Shown: positions 10,796-20,397 of the stretch, one piece after another
Position numbering within the stretch: position 1 is the stretch's first letter
How the letters are laid out: each line of letters starts with the position of its first letter
Assembly: GCA_000985875.1 (NCBI GenBank)
Contig: CCRI01000003.1
Location: forward strand, 124,001-188,000
From: Neorhizobium galegae bv. officinalis
GTDB lineage: Bacteria > Pseudomonadota > Alphaproteobacteria > Rhizobiales > Rhizobiaceae
DNA length: 64,000 nucleotides
Direction of reading: 5' to 3'
Notes under the pieces: generated by a model
What the model saw: only the letters and a program-made list of their open reading frames with translations
What the model was told of the DNA's origin: nothing
Database searches by the model: none
Program-made: the position numbers and the translations under genes

Positions 10796-11224
10796 CTACT
10801 CTGAGACGGAAATGTTAATTTTTCGCACCATGCGTGCGGGCTCCGGCCGGATAAGGTCAACCGACAGCAAACCGTTCTTGAGCGAGGCGCCGGAAACCTG
10901 CATTCCGTCGGCGAGCACGAACATACGCTGGAACTGGCGTGCAGCAATGCCGCGGTAAAGATAGTCGCGATCACCCTGTTCCGTCTGGCGTCCGCGAATG
11001 ACGAGGTGGTTTTCTTCCGTCGTCACATCGAGTTCGGCTTCGGAAAAGCCGGCCACGGCCAGCGTGATTCGCAGCCGCTCAGGGGCCCCGGAAGCATCGG
11101 CGCGGAGGCGTTCGATATTATAGGGAGGATAACCGTCGTTCGCCTTCGCCAGGCGTTCGAGTGTCTTTTCCATGGCGTCGAAGCCCAGAAGCAGAGGGCT
11201 CGCAAACGGCGTCATTCGGCTCAT
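10796..11224 (-). CDS. Small heat-shock protein, Hsp20 family
   Basis: A 142-residue alpha-crystallin chaperone (IbpA-like) that holds unfolding proteins. The N-terminus MTPFASPLLLGFDAMEKTLERLAK and YPPYNIER are typical of class A rhizobial sHsps; the alpha-crystallin domain spans about residues 35-130 with LAVAGFSEAELDV and the G-x-L strand motif in NGLLSVDL. The start at 11224 is set by AAGGA 8 bases upstream; reading further upstream would run through the untranslated leader. The leader has a heat-shock-type promoter and a ROSE-like fold. Confidence 0.93.
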   Translation of the reverse strand: MSRMTPFASPLLLGFDAMEKTLERLAKANDGYPPYNIERLRADASGAPERLRITLAVAGFSEAELDVTTEENHLVIRGRQTEQGDRDYLYRGIAARQFQRMFVLADGMQVSGASLKNGLLSVDLIRPEPARMVRKINISVSE

Positions 11225-11279
11225 CGTCCAGTCCTTGCAACAAGCGACCATGTTGGCGCCCGCCGGGCGGCCCGCCAAC
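11225..11279 (-). ncRNA. ROSE-like RNA thermometer in the hsp20 leader
   Basis: On the minus strand two hairpins fill the 55-base leader. The first (11252-11279) has GTTGGCG / CGCCAAC arms. The second (11231-11248) is GTC-g-CTTG, loop TTG, CAAG-GAC: it buries the Shine-Dalgarno AGGA (11232-11235) against TCGCT (11243-11247) with one bulged G. A U-Y-GCU element pairing AGGA around a bulged G is the hallmark of ROSE thermometers, which precede small heat-shock genes in rhizobia. Thermosensing is inferred. Confidence 0.7.
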
Positions 11280-11285
11280 TCAGCC

Positions 11286-11317
11286 GTTATATGGGAGGTT
11301 CCGGCCGCGACCGCAAG
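11286..11317 (-). promoter_or_regulatory. Sigma-32 (RpoH)-type heat-shock promoter of hsp20
   Basis: Minus strand: CTTG (complement of 11314-11317), 18 bases, then CCCATATAAC (complement of 11286-11295). This fits CTTGAAA-N13-17-CCCCATNT. Transcription would begin about at 11279, exactly at the first leader hairpin. Confidence 0.65.
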
Positions 11318-11420
11318 GATGAGCGGCGGGGCTGATGGTCACGGCTGCTCGATGCCCCGATCATACGGCACTTGACAGAATGTCAGGTTGTGGACCACTT
11401 CCCGGAAAAAAGGAGCATTC

Positions 11421-12362
11421 ATGCAGCGCAGGAAGATTATCATCGATACCGACCCGGGTCAGGACGATGCCGCGGCGATCATGCTTGCCTTTGCGAGCCC
11501 CGACGAGATCGAGGTGCTTGGTCTCTGCGCGGTCGCCGGAAACGTGCCGCTTTCCTACACCAGCCGCAACCTCCGGATCGTCTGCGAACTCTGCGGCAGG
11601 CCGGATGCGCCGGTTTACGAGGGTGCGCTAAAGCCAACCACGCGCCCGCAAGTCACCGCCGAGCACGTGCACGGCAGGACCGGCCTCGACGGCATCGAAT
11701 TGCCCGAACCGACAATGCCGGTGAAAGATATCCATGCGGTCGACTTCATCATCGACACCTTGCGCACCGAGCCTGCCGGAACGGTCACGCTCTGCACGCT
11801 CGGGCCGCTCACCAATATCGCGCTCGCTCTCGAGAAAGCGCCGGATATCGCTGGGCGCGCTAAAGAACTGGTGATGATGGGCGGCGGCTTTTTCGAGGGT
11901 GGCAACATCACGCCGGCCGCCGAGTTCAACATCTATGTCGATCCCGAAGCGGCAAAGATCGTCTTCGCCTCGGGCATGCCGATCGTCATGATGCCGCTCG
12001 ACGTCACCCACCAATTGCTGACGACTAAAGCCCGGGTCGAGAAGATCGCCGCGCTCGGCACCCGTCCGGCGGAGGTCCTGGTCGCGTGGCTCGCCTTCTT
12101 CGAGCGCTTCGACATCGAAAAATACGGCTCCGATGGCGGACCGCTGCATGATCCGACGGTCATCGCCTACCTCATCAAGCCCGACCTCTTTTCCGGCCGC
12201 GACTGCAATGTCGAGATCGAGACGCAGTCGGAGTTGACGATGGGCATGACGGTGGTTGACTGGTGGCACGTCTCCGGCCGCAAGCCGAATGTCAAGGTGA
12301 TGCGTCATGTCGATGCCGACGGCTTTTTCGAATTGCTGACCGAGCGGGTCGCCCGGCTCTGA
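11421..12362 (+). CDS. Inosine/uridine-preferring nucleoside hydrolase
   Basis: Hydrolyses ribonucleosides to base and ribose. The calcium-binding N-terminal motif IIIDTDPGQDD (DxDxxxDD) is intact, followed by family blocks ITPAAEFNIYVDPEAAKIV and the catalytic histidine region GPLHDPTVIAYL. ATG 11421 has AGGAG 5 bases upstream. It converges on a ribokinase gene, so the released ribose could be phosphorylated by its neighbour. Confidence 0.92.
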   Translation: MQRRKIIIDTDPGQDDAAAIMLAFASPDEIEVLGLCAVAGNVPLSYTSRNLRIVCELCGRPDAPVYEGALKPTTRPQVTAEHVHGRTGLDGIELPEPTMPVKDIHAVDFIIDTLRTEPAGTVTLCTLGPLTNIALALEKAPDIAGRAKELVMMGGGFFEGGNITPAAEFNIYVDPEAAKIVFASGMPIVMMPLDVTHQLLTTKARVEKIAALGTRPAEVLVAWLAFFERFDIEKYGSDGGPLHDPTVIAYLIKPDLFSGRDCNVEIETQSELTMGMTVVDWWHVSGRKPNVKVMRHVDADGFFELLTERVARL

Positions 12363-12413
12363 GGTGGAGCAAGCAGGCAAGGAAAATGCCACCGGAAGCT
12401 CGATCAGGGCAGC

Positions 12414-13313
12414 TTAGACCCTGGCATCGACCGCCTCGGCAGGCGGGATCGACGGCTGGGCGCCGCGGCTGAGACAGGCGAGGGAACCGGCCACCGCGGC
12501 GCGGCGGAGCGCTTTCGCAAAATCGAGCCCCTGTTCGAGGCTTGCGGCCAGGTAACCGCAAAACGTGTCGCCGGCGCCGACCGTATCGACCGGTTCGATC
12601 TTCAGGCCCTCGGCCGTCACGATCGCTCCGTCGCGGATCGCGACCACGCCGTCGCCACCGAGCGTGACGACAAATGTCTGGCCGGTTTGCGCGTGCAGTT
12701 TTTTCAACATCTCCTGGCGCGCTGCAGCGTCCGGGATCGGGTTTCCGGCCAGCAGTTCGAATTCCGTTTCATTGGCGACCACAATATCTGCGAGCCGGGC
12801 AAGCCGGGCTGCATCGCCGGTCAGCGGCGCCGTGTTGATCACCGTCAGCACGCCTTTGGCGCGCGCCGCGTTGAGCGCCGTCTCTACCGCCTCGGCCGGG
12901 ATTTCGAGTTGCAGCATCAGGATATCGCCGGTCTTCATGGCTTCGACCGCCGCCTCGGCCTGCGCCGCGCTCACCGTACCGTTGGCACCGGCCACCACCG
13001 CGATCATGTTTTCGCCCGTGCCGCCCACCAGGATCAAGGCCGTGCCGGTTGGATCGGTTACGCGCGCGACCGCGGAGAGATCGACCTTGGCGTCATCGAG
13101 AAGTGCCAGCGCCGGCGTGGCAAAACCATCCTCCCCAACGGCTCCGGCCATATGCACCGTGCTTCCGGCAAGGCGGGCGGCGAGAGCCTGGTTGGCGCCC
13201 TTGCCACCGGCGGCGGTCGCAAAGCTTGATCCCTCGACCGTCTCGCCCGGTTGGGGCAGACGCTCGGTCGTGGCGATGAGATCCATGTTGATGGAGCCGA
13301 GGACGGTGATCAT
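12414..13313 (-). CDS. rbsK: Ribokinase
   Basis: PfkB-family sugar kinase, 299 residues, predicted to convert ribose to ribose 5-phosphate. Signatures: N-terminal VLGSINMDLIATTERLPQPGETVEG, the GGKGANQA block, and the C-terminal catalytic motif DTVGAGDTFCGYLA. The start MITVLGSINMD at 13313 is the conserved one; the frame extends upstream without conservation. Together with the convergent nucleoside hydrolase it suggests nucleoside-ribose salvage. Confidence 0.9.
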   Translation of the reverse strand: MITVLGSINMDLIATTERLPQPGETVEGSSFATAAGGKGANQALAARLAGSTVHMAGAVGEDGFATPALALLDDAKVDLSAVARVTDPTGTALILVGGTGENMIAVVAGANGTVSAAQAEAAVEAMKTGDILMLQLEIPAEAVETALNAARAKGVLTVINTAPLTGDAARLARLADIVVANETEFELLAGNPIPDAAARQEMLKKLHAQTGQTFVVTLGGDGVVAIRDGAIVTAEGLKIEPVDTVGAGDTFCGYLAASLEQGLDFAKALRRAAVAGSLACLSRGAQPSIPPAEAVDARV

Positions 13314-13362
13314 GGCGGGCCTGCGTGCTAGATTTAAAGTCGCGCGACACTGCCCGAGAGAG

Positions 13363-14568
13363 TTACTCCTCGTCAACCACCCGCAGTTTGAGAAGACCGG
13401 TACGGCTTTCGACCACCTTCGCCTGTGGCAGGTCGCGGACGGCTTCGGCTACCACCGGAGCCTCCAGTTCGAGAGCCTCGATCTTGGCGCCGCGGCGGTT
13501 GAGCTTGTCGGTGGACGTCATGATCTGCTCGACATCCTTCTGCGCCGCGAAGAAATGCGCCTGGAGCTTGCGGGTGCGGTCGTCGAGGCGCGAAAGATCC
13601 TCGATCAGCAGCGCCACTTCGCCCTGAATGAGATGCGCCTGCTCGCGCATCCGCTGGTCCTTCAAGACCGCCTGGATGACCTGAATGGACAGCATCAGCA
13701 GTGAGGGCGAGACAATGACGATCCGGGAGCGTTGGGCCTTCTGCACGGCGCTCTCGAAATGCTCGTGGATCTCGGCGAAGATCGATTCCGACGGCACGAA
13801 GAGGAAGGCCATTTCCTGCGTTTCGCCCGGGATCAGATATTTTTCCGAGACATCGCGGATGTGGACCTCGAGGTCGCGCTTGAAGGCCTGGCTGGCGGCC
13901 CGCCGGGCCTCAGGAGCGGCGGCCTCGCGAAAAGCGTTCCAGGCTTCGAGCGGAAATTTGGCATCGATCACCAAAGGCGGAGCGCCGTTCGGCATCCTGA
14001 TCGTGCAGTCGGGCCTGGTGCCGTTCGAAAGCGTGGTCTGGAAGCCGTAGGCGCCCATCGGCAACCCGTCGGCAATGATCGCTTCCATTCGACCCTGGCC
14101 GAAGGCGCCGCGTGTCTGCTTGTTGGACAGGATCGCCTGCAGGCCGACGACGTCCTTTGCGAGAGTCTGGATATTGTTCTGGGCAGCGTCTATCACCGCC
14201 AGCCGTTCCTGCAGCCGCTGCAGGTTCTCGTGGGTAGACTTGGTCTGCTCGGTGATTGTCGCCCCGATCCGGTGCGTCATGCCGTCGAGCCGCTGGCTGA
14301 CCGACTGGTTCAGTTCCGATTGCCGCGTCGAAAGCGTTTCCGCCATGGCCGACAGCCGACCCTGCATTTCGCTCTGGGCTCTCAGGAGTTCTGAAAGCCG
14401 AGCCTCACCTTCCATGGCCCGCAAGTCCGCATCTTCCTGTCGCCGATATGATGCCCGGCGCGCCAGAAACAGCCATAACAGCAGCAATGCCGCTCCACAC
14501 ATCACCGCCACGACGGCGGCGCGGGGATCGTCGGAGAAACGGGAAAGGCTCGCAACAAGGTTATCCAT
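13363..14568 (-). CDS. rmuC: DNA recombination protein RmuC
   Basis: A 401-residue RmuC-family protein: one N-terminal membrane helix (about residues 17-37), a long coiled coil (about 40-150) and a PD-(D/E)XK-like nuclease domain containing [14 protein letters not shown] and [15 protein letters not shown]. The family limits DNA inversions and has been linked to phage defence in other bacteria. It is divergent from def, with 111 bp between. Confidence 0.93.
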   Translation of the reverse strand: MDNLVASLSRFSDDPRAAVVAVMCGAALLLLWLFLARRASYRRQEDADLRAMEGEARLSELLRAQSEMQGRLSAMAETLSTRQSELNQSVSQRLDGMTHRIGATITEQTKSTHENLQRLQERLAVIDAAQNNIQTLAKDVVGLQAILSNKQTRGAFGQGRMEAIIADGLPMGAYGFQTTLSNGTRPDCTIRMPNGAPPLVIDAKFPLEAWNAFREAAAPEARRAASQAFKRDLEVHIRDVSEKYLIPGETQEMAFLFVPSESIFAEIHEHFESAVQKAQRSRIVIVSPSLLMLSIQVIQAVLKDQRMREQAHLIQGEVALLIEDLSRLDDRTRKLQAHFFAAQKDVEQIMTSTDKLNRRGAKIEALELEAPVVAEAVRDLPQAKVVESRTGLLKLRVVDEE

Positions 14569-14679
14569 GGCGGGAAACTAACAGAATTTTGCCGCTTGAA
14601 AAGATCAAAACGTGAACACTCTGCTTCCTCGGGCCGTAATTTCTATTCCTTCGGAAAAAAAGATGGGTTATGGGAAGCC

Positions 14680-15195
14680 ATGACGATCAAGCCTCTGATT
14701 ATTCTGCCTGACCCGATCCTGCGTCAGGTTTCCAAGCCGATAGAGCGTGTTGACGCCGAGCTTCTAAGGCTCGCCGACGACATGCTGGAGACCATGTACG
14801 ACGCGCCGGGCATCGGCCTTGCTGCGATCCAGATCGGCGTGCCGCGCCGCCTGCTCGTCGTCGATATCGCGCGCGAGGGCGAGGAAAAGCAGCCGCAGGT
14901 CTTCATCAATCCGGAGATCGTCAAATCCTCCGACGAGAGCTCCGTATATGAAGAGGGCTGCCTCTCCATTCCGGAATATTATGCCGAGGTGGAACGCCCG
15001 GCGACCGTCAGCGTCAAGCATCTCGGCCGTGACGGCAAGGAATATGTGGTAGAGGCAGATGGCCTGCTCGCCACCTGCCTGCAGCATGAGATCGATCACC
15101 TCAATGGCGTGCTTTTCATCGACCATATTTCCCGCCTGAAGCGCGAGATGGTGATCAAGAAATTCACCAAGGCTGCCAAGTCCAAGGCGGTCTGA
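14680..15195 (+). CDS. def: Peptide deformylase
   Basis: Removes the formyl group from nascent N-termini. All three metal/active-site motifs are present: [17 protein letters not shown] and [12 protein letters not shown] 14680 is preceded by GGGAAG and gives the standard 171 residues; the longer in-frame start upstream is not conserved. First gene of def-fmt-truA. Confidence 0.96.
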   Translation: MTIKPLIILPDPILRQVSKPIERVDAELLRLADDMLETMYDAPGIGLAAIQIGVPRRLLVVDIAREGEEKQPQVFINPEIVKSSDESSVYEEGCLSIPEYYAEVERPATVSVKHLGRDGKEYVVEADGLLATCLQHEIDHLNGVLFIDHISRLKREMVIKKFTKAAKSKAV

Positions 15196-15253
15196 ACCGC
15201 CGCTCAGGCGATCCGAAGCAAGAAGGCGCGGTCTTTTGGGACGCGGAACGTCC

Positions 15254-16189
15254 ATGTCTCTTCGCATCATCTTCATGGGAACGCCGGAATTTTCCGTGCC
15301 GACGCTGCAGAGCCTCAAGCACGCTGGCCATGAGATCGTCGCGGTCTATACCCAGCCGCCGCGCCCGGGTGGCCGTCGCGGGCTCGATCTCGTGAAGTCG
15401 CCGGTGCATCAGGCGGCCGAACTGCTGGGCATTCCTGTCTTCACGCCGGTGAATTTCAAGGATCCCGAAGAGCGCGAAAAGTTCCGCGCGCTCGATGCGG
15501 ATGTTGCCGTCGTCGTCGCGTATGGCCTGCTGCTGCCGGAAGCGATCCTGACCGGCACCAAGCTCGGTTGCTATAACGGCCACGCTTCGCTCCTGCCGCG
15601 TTGGCGCGGTGCCGCGCCCATCCAGCGGGCAGTCATGGCGGGTGACAAGAAGACCGGCATGATGGTCATGCAGATGGAAAAGGGCCTCGATACCGGCCCC
15701 GTCGCGCTGACGAGCGAAGTGGAAATCGGCGATAACATGACCGCCGGCGAACTGCATGACAGGCTGATGCTGGTCGGCGCCCGTGCGATGGTCGAGGCGA
15801 TGGGCAAGCTCGAAGCCAACGACCTGCCGTTGACGCCGCAATCGTCGGAAGGCGTGCTTTATGCCGCCAAGATCGACAAGGGTGAGACGCGCATCGATTT
15901 CTCGAAGCCCGCACGCGATGTGCACAACCACATCCGCGGCCTGTCACCGTTTCCCGGCGCGTGGTTCGAGGCCGAGATCAACGGAAAGCCGGAGCGCGTA
16001 AAGGTTCTCGGGTCGGAGGTCGGCGAAGGGCAGGGGGAGCCCGGAACGGTTTTGGACGACACGTTGACCGTTGCCTGCGGCGAAGGGGCCGTGCGGCTCC
16101 TGAAATTGCAGAAGGCGGGGGCCAAGCCCCTGGCGGCGGCGGAGTTCCTGCGGGGCACGCCGCTTGGGCCTGGCACGAGGCTCTCCTGA
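15254..16189 (+). CDS. fmt: Methionyl-tRNA formyltransferase
   Basis: Formylates initiator Met-tRNA. The N-terminal formyltransferase domain shows [11 protein letters not shown] and the catalytic region [20 protein letters not shown]; the C-terminal OB-fold follows from about residue 205. ATG 15254 gives the usual 311 residues. Its TGA (16187-16189) shares its A with the truA ATG, so translation is coupled. Confidence 0.96.
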   Translation: MSLRIIFMGTPEFSVPTLQSLKHAGHEIVAVYTQPPRPGGRRGLDLVKSPVHQAAELLGIPVFTPVNFKDPEEREKFRALDADVAVVVAYGLLLPEAILTGTKLGCYNGHASLLPRWRGAAPIQRAVMAGDKKTGMMVMQMEKGLDTGPVALTSEVEIGDNMTAGELHDRLMLVGARAMVEAMGKLEANDLPLTPQSSEGVLYAAKIDKGETRIDFSKPARDVHNHIRGLSPFPGAWFEAEINGKPERVKVLGSEVGEGQGEPGTVLDDTLTVACGEGAVRLLKLQKAGAKPLAAAEFLRGTPLGPGTRLS

Positions 16190-16953
16190 TGCCACGATTC
16201 CGCATGACCGTCGAATATGACGGCACGCCTTATGTCGGCTGGCAGAAGCAGGAGAACGGCCATTCGGTCCAGTCGGCACTTGAAAAAGCCATCCTGTCGC
16301 TGACGAAGGAAACGGTGCTGGTCAAGGGTGCCGGGCGCACGGATTCCGGCGTTCACGCGCGCGGACAGGTCGTGCACGTGGATCTCTCGCGGCCATGGGA
16401 GCCGCATAAGCTGCGCAATGCCCTGAACGCCTATCTGGGAATGGCTCACGAGAAGGTGGCGGTCATTGATGTGCGGGCTGTCGATGACGCATTTGATGCC
16501 CGCTTTTCGGCCATGCGCCGGCACTATCTCTACCGTATCATTTCGCGCGCCGCACCATTGGCGCTGGAGGCAAAGCGCGCCTGGTGGGTGACCCGGGATC
16601 TGGACCACGAAGTCATGCACGCCGCCGCCCAGACACTGGTCGGAAAGCATGACTTCACGACATTTCGTTCGGTTCATTGCCAGGCGAAAAGCCCCGTCCG
16701 CACATTGGACCTGCTGGACGTAACGCGTAGCGGCGATCTGATCGAAATTCGCGCGACGGCGCAGAGTTTCCTGCACAATCAGATACGTTCGCTCGCCGGT
16801 ACGCTGAAACTCGCCGGCGAAGGACGCATGACGCCGGCAGACGTCCGCGCAGCGCTGGATGCGCGCGATCGCAAGGCCTGCGGCCCGGTGGCGCCGCCGG
16901 AGGGGCTTTATTTCATGCGCGTCGATTATCCAGGCGACCCCGTAGAGCCCTGA
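16189..16953 (+). CDS. truA: tRNA pseudouridine(38-40) synthase
   Basis: 254-residue pseudouridine synthase for the anticodon arm. The catalytic aspartate lies in [15 protein letters not shown], and MRRHYLYRI and the C-terminal [14 protein letters not shown] are typical. It starts on the last base of the fmt stop codon, so it is the third gene of the def-fmt-truA operon. Confidence 0.95.
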   Translation: MPRFRMTVEYDGTPYVGWQKQENGHSVQSALEKAILSLTKETVLVKGAGRTDSGVHARGQVVHVDLSRPWEPHKLRNALNAYLGMAHEKVAVIDVRAVDDAFDARFSAMRRHYLYRIISRAAPLALEAKRAWWVTRDLDHEVMHAAAQTLVGKHDFTTFRSVHCQAKSPVRTLDLLDVTRSGDLIEIRATAQSFLHNQIRSLAGTLKLAGEGRMTPADVRAALDARDRKACGPVAPPEGLYFMRVDYPGDPVEP

Positions 16954-16966
16954 AGCGCCTGCTTCA

Positions 16967-17563
16967 TCAGAGCGGATAGATGCCGAGGAAACGCTGCAGC
17001 GCTTCGGTCAGCAGCATGCCCGGCACGATCAGCACCAGCACCAGCGTGGTGACCATCAGCGGCTGTGGCCCGCAGATCATCCGCATTACCCGCGATACAG
17101 CGACGATCATGGCGATCAGCAGTGCGAAATGGACAAAGGCCAGAACGGCATCGAGGCTGGGCGGCAACAGGAAGCGCAGGCTCAGGAGACCGTAGAGATA
17201 GGCAAACGGAACCGAGAGCCAGTTGACGGTGACGACGACGGCCGGAAACTTTCGGGCAATGCCGAGAAGCGAGCAGAGTACGCCGGCAAGGATCAGCGGC
17301 ACCAGCCAGTTGAAGATTTCCAGCATCGCCATGCGAACGAAGAAAATCCCGCCGATCCCTGCGCCGGGCGGCATGCCTTCGAGCAGATAGTCACGCCACC
17401 ACAGCCAGGAGATGAACGCTCCCGGCAGGCACCAGACGAACGCCCAGAACGAGCGCATCATGCCGCGATCGGAAATGTCGAGCAGGCGGAAACCCTGCGC
17501 ATCGCCCCGGATCAGCAGCCAGAGACCGCTCAGATAAAGTCTGACTTCAGCATAGGAGGGCAA
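16967..17563 (-). CDS. Multi-pass membrane protein, paralogue of its upstream neighbour
   Basis: About 198 residues with five or so hydrophobic segments. It begins LPSYAEVRLYLSGLWLLIRGDAQG, nearly the same as its neighbour at 17597-18217 (PSYHDVRLYLGGLWLLIRGDARG), so the two are tandem duplicates that have diverged strongly after residue 40. I chose TTG 17563 because AGGAGG stands 5 bases upstream and the position aligns with the paralogue's ATG; an ATG at 17593 has no such site. It resembles Yip1/YckC-like small transporter-associated membrane proteins, but no function is established. Confidence 0.75.
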   Translation of the reverse strand: MPSYAEVRLYLSGLWLLIRGDAQGFRLLDISDRGMMRSFWAFVWCLPGAFISWLWWRDYLLEGMPPGAGIGGIFFVRMAMLEIFNWLVPLILAGVLCSLLGIARKFPAVVVTVNWLSVPFAYLYGLLSLRFLLPPSLDAVLAFVHFALLIAMIVAVSRVMRMICGPQPLMVTTLVLVLIVPGMLLTEALQRFLGIYPL

Positions 17564-17596
17564 GGCGGCCTCCTCGCAAAACGGCGAAATCACGCA

Positions 17597-18217
17597 TCAG
17601 GTTAACGAAACCCCCATGAGATTCTCCAGTTTGCGCGCAACAATGACTTCCGCCAGAACCACGAGCCCCAAGGTCGCAATTCGGATCATCACCGGGCCGC
17701 CCATGACGGTTCTCAGGATGCACCACATGAGAAAAAGGGCGGTGATCAGAAGGGTTGTCGCCAGCGCGATCGAGCCGTAGCCGGCAAGGCTTGCAAGGGC
17801 ACCATGCTGATCGGAGAAGAAGGCGACAGGCGCCAGGATGACATAGGTCGCATAGGCGAGCAGGACGGTAAACCAGTTGCGCACTACGATCAGAATCCGC
17901 ACGAGTGGCATGAAGCGCAGAATGAGGCCGAGGGCGACGAGCGCTACGGTCGGCACGATCCACTGGGCCGCTTCGAGGACCAGCATCTTCAGGAAAAAGA
18001 TGAAGGAATAGTCCTCTCGCTGAGGGAAGTGGCGGAGGTATTCCATCCACCGGAAGATCCAGCCGATAACCAGTGCCGGCGCGCACCAGGCGACAGCCCA
18101 GAACGAACGCAACACGCCCTGGTCCGAGATGTCGAACGGCCGCAGGCCGCGCGCATCCCCGCGGATCAGCAGCCAGAGGCCACCGAGGTAAAGCCTGACG
18201 TCATGATAGGAGGGCAT
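17597..18217 (-). CDS. Multi-pass membrane protein, paralogue of its downstream neighbour
   Basis: 206 residues with about five membrane segments. The start MPSYHDVRLYLGGLWLLIRGDARG lies inside the last 17 bases of dapE, so it probably depends on dapE translation. It shares the N-terminal 40 residues and the FDISD.G..RSFWA.AWC.P block with the following gene. It was retained as a tandem pair within the dapD-dapE transcript. Function unknown; a role in envelope or peptidoglycan metabolism would fit the diaminopimelate context but is a guess. Confidence 0.78.
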   Translation of the reverse strand: MPSYHDVRLYLGGLWLLIRGDARGLRPFDISDQGVLRSFWAVAWCAPALVIGWIFRWMEYLRHFPQREDYSFIFFLKMLVLEAAQWIVPTVALVALGLILRFMPLVRILIVVRNWFTVLLAYATYVILAPVAFFSDQHGALASLAGYGSIALATTLLITALFLMWCILRTVMGGPVMIRIATLGLVVLAEVIVARKLENLMGVSLT

Positions 18218-19397
18218 TATCGAACCAGCGGGAGATGAAGGTTCCATAGATTTGGGTAAGCGTCTCCAGATCGGCAAGGGCCACGCGCTCGTCGATCATG
18301 TGCATGGTCTGGCCGACCAGGCCAAATTCGACAACCGGGCAATAATCCTTGATGAACCGGGCATCGGACGTGCCGCCCGTCGTGGAGAGCTTAGGCAGCT
18401 TGCCGGTCACGCTCTCGACAGCGCCGGAAAGCGAGGCGATCAGGGCATTGTTGCGGGTCAGAAACACGTGGCTTGGGCGTTCCGCCCAGGTGATTTCGTA
18501 GCGCGCGGGTTCCCGATCCGGGCGAAGCGGGCTGCCGGCCGCCGCCGCATCCAGCCGTCGGACGATCTCTGCCTTGACGGTGTCGGCGGTCCAGGTGTCA
18601 TTGAAACGGATGTTGAAAGCAAAACTGGCTTTTGCCGGAATGACGTTGGTCGCCGGATTGCCGACATCGACGGATGTCACTTCCAGATTGGAGGCGGGGA
18701 ACTCAGGCGTGCCGCCGTCGAAGGGCGGATCCATCAGCACTGAGGCGAGCGGCAAGAGGCCGCGCACCGGATTGTCGGCAAGATGAGGATAGGCCGCATG
18801 GCCCTGGACGCCGAAGACGGTGACCTTGCCGGAGACCGAACCGCGCCGGCCGATCTTGATCATGTCGCCGAGTACGTCCGGATTGGTCGGCTCACCGACC
18901 AGGCAGGCATCCCAGGTCTCGCCCCGTTCAGCGGCCCATCTGAGCAGCTTCTCGGTTCCGTTGACGGCCGGGCCTTCCTCGTCGCCTGTGATCAGAAACG
19001 AAATAGAACCTTTTGGCGCACCGTGTTGCTCGATGTGGCGGGCAACCGCGGCGACGAAACAGGCGATCCCGCCCTTCATGTCCACCGCGCCGCGGCCGAA
19101 CAACTCATTGCCGACAATCTCGCCAGCAAACGGCGGTCGGCTCCACGACGTTTCATCCCCCGGCGGCACCACGTCCGTATGTCCTGCAAACATCAGATGC
19201 GGGCCGTCGCTGCCGAGCCGGGCATAGAGGTTCTCGATGTCCGGCATGCCGGGCTCCGTCGCCACCATGCGCTCGACCTTGAAACCGAGCGGAAGCAGCA
19301 TGGCCTCCAGCGCTGCCAGCGCGCCGCCCTCGGCGGGTGTCACCGAAGGGCAGCGGATGAGCGTCTGGAGATTGGCGATGGGATCGGCACTGGACAT
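18201..19397 (-). CDS. dapE: Succinyl-diaminopimelate desuccinylase
   Basis: M20 metallopeptidase of the lysine/diaminopimelate pathway. Zinc and catalytic motifs are present: MFAGHTDVVPPGDETSW, GRGAVDMKGGIACF and ITGDEEGPAVNGT. Its 398 residues are normal. It lies 9 bp after dapD, with which it carries out the succinylase branch, and its 3' end overlaps the next membrane-protein gene. Confidence 0.96.
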   Translation of the reverse strand: MSSADPIANLQTLIRCPSVTPAEGGALAALEAMLLPLGFKVERMVATEPGMPDIENLYARLGSDGPHLMFAGHTDVVPPGDETSWSRPPFAGEIVGNELFGRGAVDMKGGIACFVAAVARHIEQHGAPKGSISFLITGDEEGPAVNGTEKLLRWAAERGETWDACLVGEPTNPDVLGDMIKIGRRGSVSGKVTVFGVQGHAAYPHLADNPVRGLLPLASVLMDPPFDGGTPEFPASNLEVTSVDVGNPATNVIPAKASFAFNIRFNDTWTADTVKAEIVRRLDAAAAGSPLRPDREPARYEITWAERPSHVFLTRNNALIASLSGAVESVTGKLPKLSTTGGTSDARFIKDYCPVVEFGLVGQTMHMIDERVALADLETLTQIYGTFISRWFDNALLS

Positions 19398-19406
19398 CGG
19401 ATGGGA

Positions 19407-20261
19407 TCAGTCGCGCAGCAGTTCGTTGATGCCGGTCTTGGAACGGGTCTTTTCATCGACGCGCTTGACGATCACGGCGCAGTAGAGGCCGGGGCCTGGC
19501 TCGCCGTTCGGGAACGGCTTGCCTGGCAGCGTGCCGGCGACGACCACCGAATAGGGCGGCACTTCGCCATAGCTGATCTCGCCTGTAGCGCGGTCGACGA
19601 TCTTGGTCGATTTGCCGATGAACACGCCCATGCCGAGCACGGAACCTTCGCGGACGATGCAGCCTTCGACCACTTCCGAACGGGCGCCGATGAAGCAATT
19701 GTCTTCGATGATGGTCGGGCCGGCCTGCATCGGCTCCAGCACGCCGCCGATGCCGACGCCGCCGGAAAGATGCACGTGTTTGCCGATCTGTGCGCAGGAG
19801 CCGACGGTCGCCCAGGTGTCGACCATGGTGCCTTCATCGACATAGGCGCCGAGGTTGACGAAGGAGGGCATCAGGACGACGTTTTTGGCGATATAGGCCG
19901 AGCGACGCGCGACCGCGTTCGGCACGGCACGGAAACCGGCCGCCCGGAACTCGCTCTCCCCCCAGTTCTCGAACTTCGAGGGCACCTTGTCCCACCAGGT
20001 CGAGGCGCCGGGACCGTTCTTGACCACTTCCATGTCGTTGAGACGGAAGGACAGCAGAACAGCCTTCTTCAGCCACTGGTGCACCGTCCACACGCCGTCT
20101 TCGCCCCGGCTTGCAACCCGCGCCTTGCCGCTGTCCAGCAGGTTGAGCGCTTCTTCGACCGCGTCGCGGATCTCTCCCTTGGTCGAAACCGTTACGGTGT
20201 CGCGGTTGTCGAAGGCCGTCTCGATAGTCTTTTCGAGGGAAGAGAAGTCGGGGCTGCTCAT
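19407..20261 (-). CDS. dapD: 2,3,4,5-tetrahydropyridine-2,6-dicarboxylate N-succinyltransferase
   Basis: Hexapeptide-repeat succinyltransferase of diaminopimelate synthesis, 284 residues. The left-handed beta-helix is visible in the series [40 protein letters not shown] and [21 protein letters not shown] precedes the start codon. First gene of dapD-dapE-(two membrane genes). Confidence 0.97.
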   Translation of the reverse strand: MSSPDFSSLEKTIETAFDNRDTVTVSTKGEIRDAVEEALNLLDSGKARVASRGEDGVWTVHQWLKKAVLLSFRLNDMEVVKNGPGASTWWDKVPSKFENWGESEFRAAGFRAVPNAVARRSAYIAKNVVLMPSFVNLGAYVDEGTMVDTWATVGSCAQIGKHVHLSGGVGIGGVLEPMQAGPTIIEDNCFIGARSEVVEGCIVREGSVLGMGVFIGKSTKIVDRATGEISYGEVPPYSVVVAGTLPGKPFPNGEPGPGLYCAVIVKRVDEKTRSKTGINELLRD

Positions 20262-20361
20262 GGGAAATCCTTAAACGTCACTCTGTATCGTGATGGCGGG
20301 AGAGGTGGCCATTTGGTGTCATTTGATCTAAGCGACCGCCACTCAAGCGTCAATGTGAATT

Positions 20362-20382
20362 GGCGTCAATGCATTTGACGCC
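20362..20382. promoter_or_regulatory. 8-bp perfect inverted repeat before the LOG-family gene
   Basis: GGCGTCAA (20362-20369) and TTGACGCC (20375-20382) are separated by TGCAT. The 9-mer GCGTCAATG also occurs at 20347-20355, 16 bases upstream of its copy at 20363. The site touches the Shine-Dalgarno AAGGA (20385-20389), so it could be a repressor operator or a translation-blocking stem for the LOG gene, or an operator for dapD on the other strand. Confidence 0.45.
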
Positions 20383-20397
20383 GGAAGGATCGTGCGA

